Positions 1-6,474 of a stretch of DNA of 6,474 bases are shown here, in pieces; the stretch's first letter is position 1, and each line of letters opens with the position of its first letter. The notes under the pieces were generated by a model, which did no database searches, had not been told where the DNA came from, and saw only the letters and a program-made list of their open reading frames with translations. The stretch comes from GCA-002840015 sp033765245 (GTDB lineage Bacteria; Pseudomonadota; Gammaproteobacteria; Xanthomonadales; Xanthomonadaceae): the NCBI GenBank assembly GCA_033765245.1, contig JANRIF010000352.1, positions 1 to 6,474 of the forward strand. The letters run 5' to 3'. Both the position numbers and the translations under genes were made by a program.

Positions 1-2
1 GG

Positions 3-32
3 CTGGAGGTGGTGGAGTTTGTGGAGGGGTGA
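3..32 (+). CDS. possible 3' end of an upstream gene (last nine codons)
   Basis: Reading frame 3 from the window edge gives LEVVEFVEG followed by a TGA stop at 30-32. Eight of the nine codons end in G or C, like the other genes here, so this may be the C-terminus of an upstream + strand protein. Nine codons of G-rich sequence can be open by chance and I do not recognise the tail. If real, the upstream gene ends 10 nt before the heptamer array and the space to lysAC is about 275 nt. Confidence 0.25.
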   Translation: MEVVEFVEG

Positions 33-41
33 GGAAATGCC

Positions 42-137
42 GGGACTCGGGACTCGGGACTCGGGACTCGGGACTCGGGACTCGGGACTCGGGACTCGGG
101 ACTCGGGACTCGGGACTCGGGACTCGGGACTCGGGAC
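42..137. repeat. GGGACTC heptanucleotide tandem array, 13 perfect copies plus a partial
   Basis: Thirteen uninterrupted copies of GGGACTC run from 42 to 132, and GGGAC at 133-137 begins a fourteenth. No copy has a mismatch, which suggests recent expansion by slipped-strand replication and a copy number that probably differs between strains. Because the unit is 7 bp, the array passes through all three frames, and neither strand of it contains a stop codon. Read in the lysAC frame it encodes a GLGTRDS heptapeptide repeat. It lies upstream of the preferred lysAC start, so it is more likely leader DNA than coding. Arrays of this kind are, as I recall, common between genes in xanthomonads. Confidence 0.95.
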
Positions 138-183
138 GACAAGCTTGCGAACTTTCGCTTTGAGCTTTTGCCCTGGCTTTTCC

Positions 184-211
184 GAGTCCCCAGTCCCCAG
201 TCCCGAGTCCC
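184..211. repeat. inverted four-unit counterpart of the GGGACTC array
   Basis: Four tandem heptamers, GAGTCCC, CAGTCCC, CAGTCCC and GAGTCCC, are the reverse complement of the upstream array apart from one base in each of the middle two. On one strand they could pair with four array units as a 28-bp stem with two mismatches, with the loop formed by any unpaired array plus 138-183. The intervening 138-183 has degenerate GCTTT-type runs and no recognisable gene. The arrangement looks like a composite inverted intergenic repeat. Confidence 0.85.
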
Positions 212-258
212 GGCTTCTCAGCGTTCCCGGCTCTCCCCCTCACCGCGCACTTTTCCCC

Positions 259-264
259 GATAAT
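259..264 (+). promoter_or_regulatory. tentative -10 box of the lysAC-murL-murD2 operon
   Basis: GATAAT matches the sigma-70 -10 consensus at five of six bases in an otherwise C-rich tract. It would start transcription around 270 and give a leader of about 35 nt before the ATG at 307. I see no convincing -35 element 16-19 nt upstream, where the sequence is CCCC-rich, so this is a weak candidate. The operon promoter could also lie upstream of the window. Confidence 0.2.
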
Positions 265-271
265 CCCCCTT

Positions 272-295
272 CGCGCCGCTCCCCCCAGCGGCGCG
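272..295 (+). promoter_or_regulatory. GC-rich hairpin just upstream of the lysAC start
   Basis: CGCGCCGCT (272-280) and AGCGGCGCG (287-295) are perfect reverse complements around a six-C loop (281-286). This gives a 9-bp stem with one A-T pair and eight G-C pairs. Only 11 nt separate it from the ATG at 307, so it occupies or borders the ribosome-binding region. No U tract follows, so it is not a typical intrinsic terminator. It could limit translation initiation, but that is inference. Confidence 0.6.
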
Positions 296-306
296 TCGGG
301 ACCCGC

Positions 307-2917
307 ATGAATCGCACTGCGCTGCAAACGAACTCCGCATCACCGCCGTGGATCGTTCTCAAGTTTGGCGGCACCAGCGTGTCGCGACGGGCGCGTTGGG
401 ACACCATCGGCGCCTTGATGGCGCAGCGCGCGCGTGAAGAAAACGCGGGCGTGCTGGTGGTGGTGTCGGCGCTGTCGGGCATCACCAATGCGTTGCAGGC
501 GCTGATCGAGCATCATGCCGATGCGGCGACGGTGCGCGACGACATCGCGCAGATCGAGGCGCGTCATCGCGCGATGTGCGCGGAACTCGAACTCGACGCC
601 GATGCGGTGCTGGGCGCGCGCTTCGCCGAGTTGCATGCACTGGCCGGCGCACCCGGTCGCGGCGATGCCGATCTCGCCTGGCAGGCGCAGGTGCTGGCGC
701 AGGGCGAGCTGATGTCGTCCACGCTCGGCGTGGCTTATCTGCGCCGCAGCGGGCTGGACGTGCACTGGCGCGATGCCCGCGACTGGCTGCAGGCACGCAG
801 CCAACCCAACCAGAGCGCCTGGAGCCGGCGCCTGCTGGTGAATTGCGAGATCGGCGACGACCGCTCCGCCGGCGCGCGGCTGGCCGCGCTCGGTAGCCTG
901 CATCTCACCCAGGGCTTCATTGCCCGCGCCGAAGATGGCGGCACTGCGATCCTCGGGCGTGGCGGCTCGGATACGTCGGCTGCCTATTTCGGCGCCTTGC
1001 TGCACGCGCGAAGGGTAGAAATCTGGACCGACGTGCCGGGCATGTTCAGCGCCAATCCGCGTCAGGTGCCGGATGCGCGGTTGTTGTCGCGGCTGGATTT
1101 CGAGGAGGCGCAGGAAATCGCCAGCACCGGCGCCAAGGTGTTGCATCCGCGCTGCATTCCGCCGTGCCGCGAGGCGCGGGTGCCGCTGTGGATTCGCGAT
1201 ACCGAACACCCGGAGCTGGCGGGCACCGTGATCGACGGCACCGGCCTCACCGTGCCGGGCGTGAAGGCGATCAGCTCGCGCCGCGGCATCGTGCTGGTGG
1301 CGATGGAATCGATCGGCATGTGGCAGCAGGTGGGCTTCCTGGCCGACGTGTTCGAGCGCTTCAAGCAGCACGGGTTGTCGGTGGACTTGATCGGTTCGTC
1401 CGAGGCCAACGTCACCGTGTCGCTCGACCCCAGCGACAATCTGGTCAACTCCAACGTGCTCGAAGCGCTGTGCGCCGATCTGGCGCTGGTGTGCCGGGTC
1501 AAGGTGATCGCGCCGTGCGCGGCGATCACCCTGGTGGGGCGCGGCATGCGCTCGCTGCTGCATCGGTTGTCGGACGTGCTGGCCGAGTTCGGGCGCGAGC
1601 GCGTGCATCTGATCTCGCAGTCATCGAACGATCTCAACCTCACCTTCGTGGTCGATGAAGCGCTGGCCGACGGCCTGTTGCCGCGCCTGCACGGGCTGCT
1701 GATCCAGTCCGGCGCGATGCCGGTGGACGAGGTCAGCGTATTCGGGCCAAGCTGGAAGCAACTGGCGCGTCCGACGGCGCTGCGCGATCCGCCGTGGTGG
1801 CAGCGCGAGCGCATGCGGCTGCTGGCGCTGGCGGCGCAGGGCACGCCGCGTTACGTCTATCACCTGCCCACCTTGCGCGAGCGCGCCAAGGCGCTGATCG
1901 ACATCGAGGCGGTGGATCGACGCCTGTACGCGATCAAGGCCAACGCGCATCCGGCAATCCTGCATGCGCTCGACGCGCTGGGGTTCGGGTTTGAATGCGT
2001 GTCGGGCGGCGATCTGGCGCACGTGTTTGCGACCTTGCCGGGCCTTGCTCCGGAGCGGGTGCTGTTCACCCCGAGCTTCGCGCCGCGCATCGAGTATGCC
2101 GATGCGCTGCAACGCGGCGTGCGCGTCACCATCGACAACCGCTTCGTGCTGCAACAGTGGCCCGAGTTGTTCCGCGGCCGCGACCTGGTGCTGCGGATCG
2201 ATCCGGGCTTCGGTCACGGTCATCACGAGAAGGTGCGCACCGGCGGCAAGGGTGCCAAGTTCGGGCTGGCGCTGGAGCAGTTGCCGGGTCTGCTTGAAGA
2301 CGCGCGTGCGCTGTCGGTGCGCATCGTCGGTCTGCACGCCCACATCGGCAGCGGCATTCACGATGCCGCGCATTGGCGCGAGGTGTATGCGCAGTTGGCG
2401 GCACTGGCCGAGCAGATCGGTACGGTGGGCTTTGTCGACGTCGGCGGCGGCCTCGGTGTGCCCTACGAACCGCAGGCCGAGCCCTTCGATGTGGCGGCGT
2501 ATGCGGCGGTGCTGGACGGGGTCAAGGCGGCCTACCCTCAATATGCGCTGTGGATCGAGCCGGGAAGGTATCTGGTGGCCGAGGCGGGCGTGTTGCTGAC
2601 CCGTGTGACCCAGGTGGTGGAAAAGAGCGGGGTGCGCCGGATCGGCCTGGATGCGGGCATGAACGCGCTGCTGCGGCCCGCGCTGTACAACGCTTTTCAC
2701 GAGATCGTCAATCTGACGCGGCGCGACGATGCGCCCGGTGCGCCGGCCGACGTGGTCGGTCCGATCTGCGAAAGTGGCGATGTGTTGGGCAGGCGGCGGC
2801 GCCTGCCGGACGCCACCGCCGAGGGCGACGCGGTGGCGATCGCAACTGCCGGTGCCTATGGCGCGGTGATGGCCAACGCCTACAACCGCCGTGCATTGCC
2901 GGCGGAGGAGATACTCG

Positions 2918-2925
<8 letters not shown>
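307..2925 (+). CDS. lysAC: bifunctional aspartate kinase / diaminopimelate decarboxylase
   Basis: This 872-residue fusion covers the first and last enzymes of lysine synthesis. The kinase phosphorylates L-aspartate, and the PLP-dependent decarboxylase converts meso-DAP to L-lysine; both should be cytoplasmic. The kinase has KFGGTS at 19-24, LGRGGSDTS at 216-224 and a WTDVPGMFSANPR-type segment, followed by two ACT-like regulatory segments at about 327-455. After a linker, the alanine-racemase-fold decarboxylase starts near 510. It has YAIKAN with the PLP lysine K544, HIGSG at 679-683, a GGG loop at 713-715, EPGR at 751-754, CESGD at 821-825 and GAYG at 849-852. All expected catalytic motifs are intact. 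I chose the ATG at 307 because it starts 18 residues before KFGGTS, matching kinase N-termini. The frame stays open upstream to an ATG at 37 through the heptamer array. A Shine-Dalgarno sequence before 307 is weak. The ACT region suggests feedback control, probably by lysine and/or threonine. The gene overlaps murL by 8 nt. Confidence 0.95.
2904..2910 (+). promoter_or_regulatory. strong ribosome binding site of murL
   Basis: GGAGGAG lies inside the last codons of lysAC, 7 nt before the ATG at 2918. It settles the murL start over the in-frame GTG at 2891, which has no comparable site. It is much better than the site before lysAC. Confidence 0.85.
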
Positions 2926-5669
<2,744 letters not shown>

Positions 5670-5695
5670 GGGACTAAAAAATCACTCGCCCGTGG

Positions 5696-5719
5696 CGACC
5701 TTCGCACAGGTCGTTGTGC
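5696..5719 (+). promoter_or_regulatory. two competing small hairpins after murD2
   Basis: CGACCT (5696-5701) can pair with AGGTCG (5708-5713). Alternatively GCACA (5704-5708) can pair with TGTGC (5715-5719); the two stems share bases and exclude each other. Stems of 5-6 bp with no following T run are poor evidence for an intrinsic terminator. I see no better terminator between murD2 and the next gene. Confidence 0.25.
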
Positions 5720-5730
5720 AACCGATGTTC

Positions 5731-5761
5731 TTGCTGTCGCCCCGGTGCGCAGGCATATACT
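5731..5761 (+). promoter_or_regulatory. likely promoter of the downstream hydrolase gene
   Basis: TATACT at 5756-5761 matches the -10 consensus at five of six bases. TTGCTG at 5731-5736 is a partial -35 match with a somewhat long 19-nt spacer. Transcription would start near 5768 and give a leader of about 20 nt, which includes the GGGGGA ribosome binding site at 5776-5781. The location, in the only real gap between genes after 307, supports a separate transcription unit for the hydrolase. Confidence 0.5.
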
Positions 5762-5788
5762 CGGGTCTTTTCGTTGGGGGACAAAACG

Positions 5789-6474
5789 ATGCGCATGCTT
5801 CTGGCGATGATGGCGGTCCTGAGCGCGGCCCCGGTGCTGGCCAAGCCGGTGGTGAAGCCGCTGGAATGGGGCTTCCAGGGGGCGGTGTTCAACGGCTACG
5901 TCGTCTATGACGACTATAGCGGGGCGATCCGGCCGGGCATTGCGATGGTGCCGAACTGGATGGGCGTCAACGACTCTGCGGTCGAGAAGGCCAAGGCGCT
6001 TGCCGGCAAGGATTACGTGGTGCTGCTGGTCGACATGTACGGCAAGGATGTGCGCCCCAAGAACGCGAAGGAAGCGGCCGCCGCCGCGCAGGCCGTTTAC
6101 GCCGACCGCGAGCAGATGCGCAACCGCATCGTCTGGGCGGTGGAAGCGTTGCGCGCGCAGGGTCGCATTGCGCCGCTCGACTTCTCGAAGCTGGGTGCAG
6201 TCGGCTTCTGTTTCGGCGGCTCCACCGTGCTGGAGCTGGCACGCGCCGGCGCCCTGGAAGCCAGCCTCGGCACGTCGGTCTCCGGCGTGGTCAGCTTCCA
6301 CGGCGGTTTGAGCACCCCGGTGCCGGCGAAAAAGGGCGACATCCGCACCTCGGTGCTGGTGCTCAATGGCGCCGACGACACCAGCGTCAGCGCCGACGAC
6401 ATCGCCGCCTTCACCAAGGAAATGGAAGGCGCTGCGGTCGACTGGAAGCTGGTCAACTTCCCCGGCGCCCGCCA
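5789..6474 (+). CDS. exported dienelactone hydrolase family protein (3' end outside window)
   Basis: The visible 228 residues form an alpha/beta-hydrolase of the dienelactone hydrolase (DLH) family. Residues 1-18 are a probable Sec signal peptide ending VLA before Lys19, so the mature protein is likely periplasmic. The nucleophile elbow is GFCFGG with C141, the usual DLH cysteine, and the acid is D196 or D197 in NGADD. The window ends after FPGAR with CA, the first two bases of codon 229; DLH proteins have the catalytic His at this place, so the triad is probably complete just outside. LVDMYG and VPNWMG match DLH core segments. C141 is the only cysteine visible. The ATG at 5789 has GGGGGA 7 nt upstream; a second in-frame ATG at 5795 would leave most of the signal peptide. 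The natural substrate is unknown: family members hydrolyse dienelactones and other esters. Its own promoter suggests it is not part of the mur operon. Confidence 0.85.
   Translation, partial: MRMLLAMMAVLSAAPVLAKPVVKPLEWGFQGAVFNGYVVYDDYSGAIRPGIAMVPNWMGVNDSAVEKAKALAGKDYVVLLVDMYGKDVRPKNAKEAAAAAQAVYADREQMRNRIVWAVEALRAQGRIAPLDFSKLGAVGFCFGGSTVLELARAGALEASLGTSVSGVVSFHGGLSTPVPAKKGDIRTSVLVLNGADDTSVSADDIAAFTKEMEGAAVDWKLVNFPGAR

Noticed and set aside
42..211. CRISPR array
   Set aside because: The unit is 7 bp and directly tandem with no spacers.
272..295. Rho-independent terminator of the upstream gene
   Set aside because: The stem is strong but is followed by TCGGGACCCGC and not a T tract, and it sits immediately before lysAC.
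340..1608. A long open frame on the minus strand opposite the kinase half of lysAC
   Set aside because: High-GC codon bias keeps the reverse frames open. The translation is low-complexity Arg/His/Gln/Ala-rich with no recognisable motif, while the + strand carries clear kinase motifs.
5696..5719. Rho-independent terminator after murD2
   Set aside because: Stems are only 5-6 bp, compete with each other and are not followed by a T run.

Overview
The window looks like chromosomal DNA of a xanthomonad (Xanthomonadaceae: Xanthomonas or a close relative). Three things point there: high GC with strong G/C preference at third codon positions; a single polypeptide joining aspartate kinase to diaminopimelate decarboxylase (LysAC); and a murL-murD2 pair, the alternative route to D-glutamate in peptidoglycan described from Xanthomonas oryzae. 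A GGGACTC heptanucleotide array is also present. I cannot fix the genus or species by reading alone. Every gene supported here is on the + strand.

Layout. Positions 1-306 are a leader or intergenic stretch. It may begin with the last codons of an upstream gene (3-32). It holds 13.7 perfect copies of GGGACTC (42-137), a short reverse-complement array (184-211), and a 9-bp GC hairpin (272-295) ending 11 nt before the most likely lysAC start. Positions 307-5669 are a tightly packed three-gene operon: lysAC (307-2925), murL (2918-4303) and murD2 (4284-5669), with overlaps of 8 and 20 nt and a Shine-Dalgarno sequence inside the 3' end of each preceding gene. A 119-nt gap (5670-5788) carries a plausible promoter with a TATACT -10 box. 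It is followed by a gene for an exported dienelactone-hydrolase-family protein, cut off by the window end at what is probably its catalytic His codon.

How the genes fit together. LysAC has the first enzyme of the aspartate pathway at its N-terminus and the last lysine enzyme, which consumes meso-DAP, at its C-terminus. MurD2 adds L-Glu, not D-Glu, to UDP-MurNAc-L-Ala, and MurL then uses ATP to invert that terminal L-Glu to D-Glu. The operon therefore joins control of meso-DAP/lysine with production of the D-Glu stem residue, two inputs of the UDP-MurNAc-peptide pathway. MurL/MurD2 is a described system, so it is not new in itself. The less explained parts are the cysteine cluster in MurL, the changed Glu-pocket residues in MurD2, and the repeat/hairpin leader upstream of lysAC.
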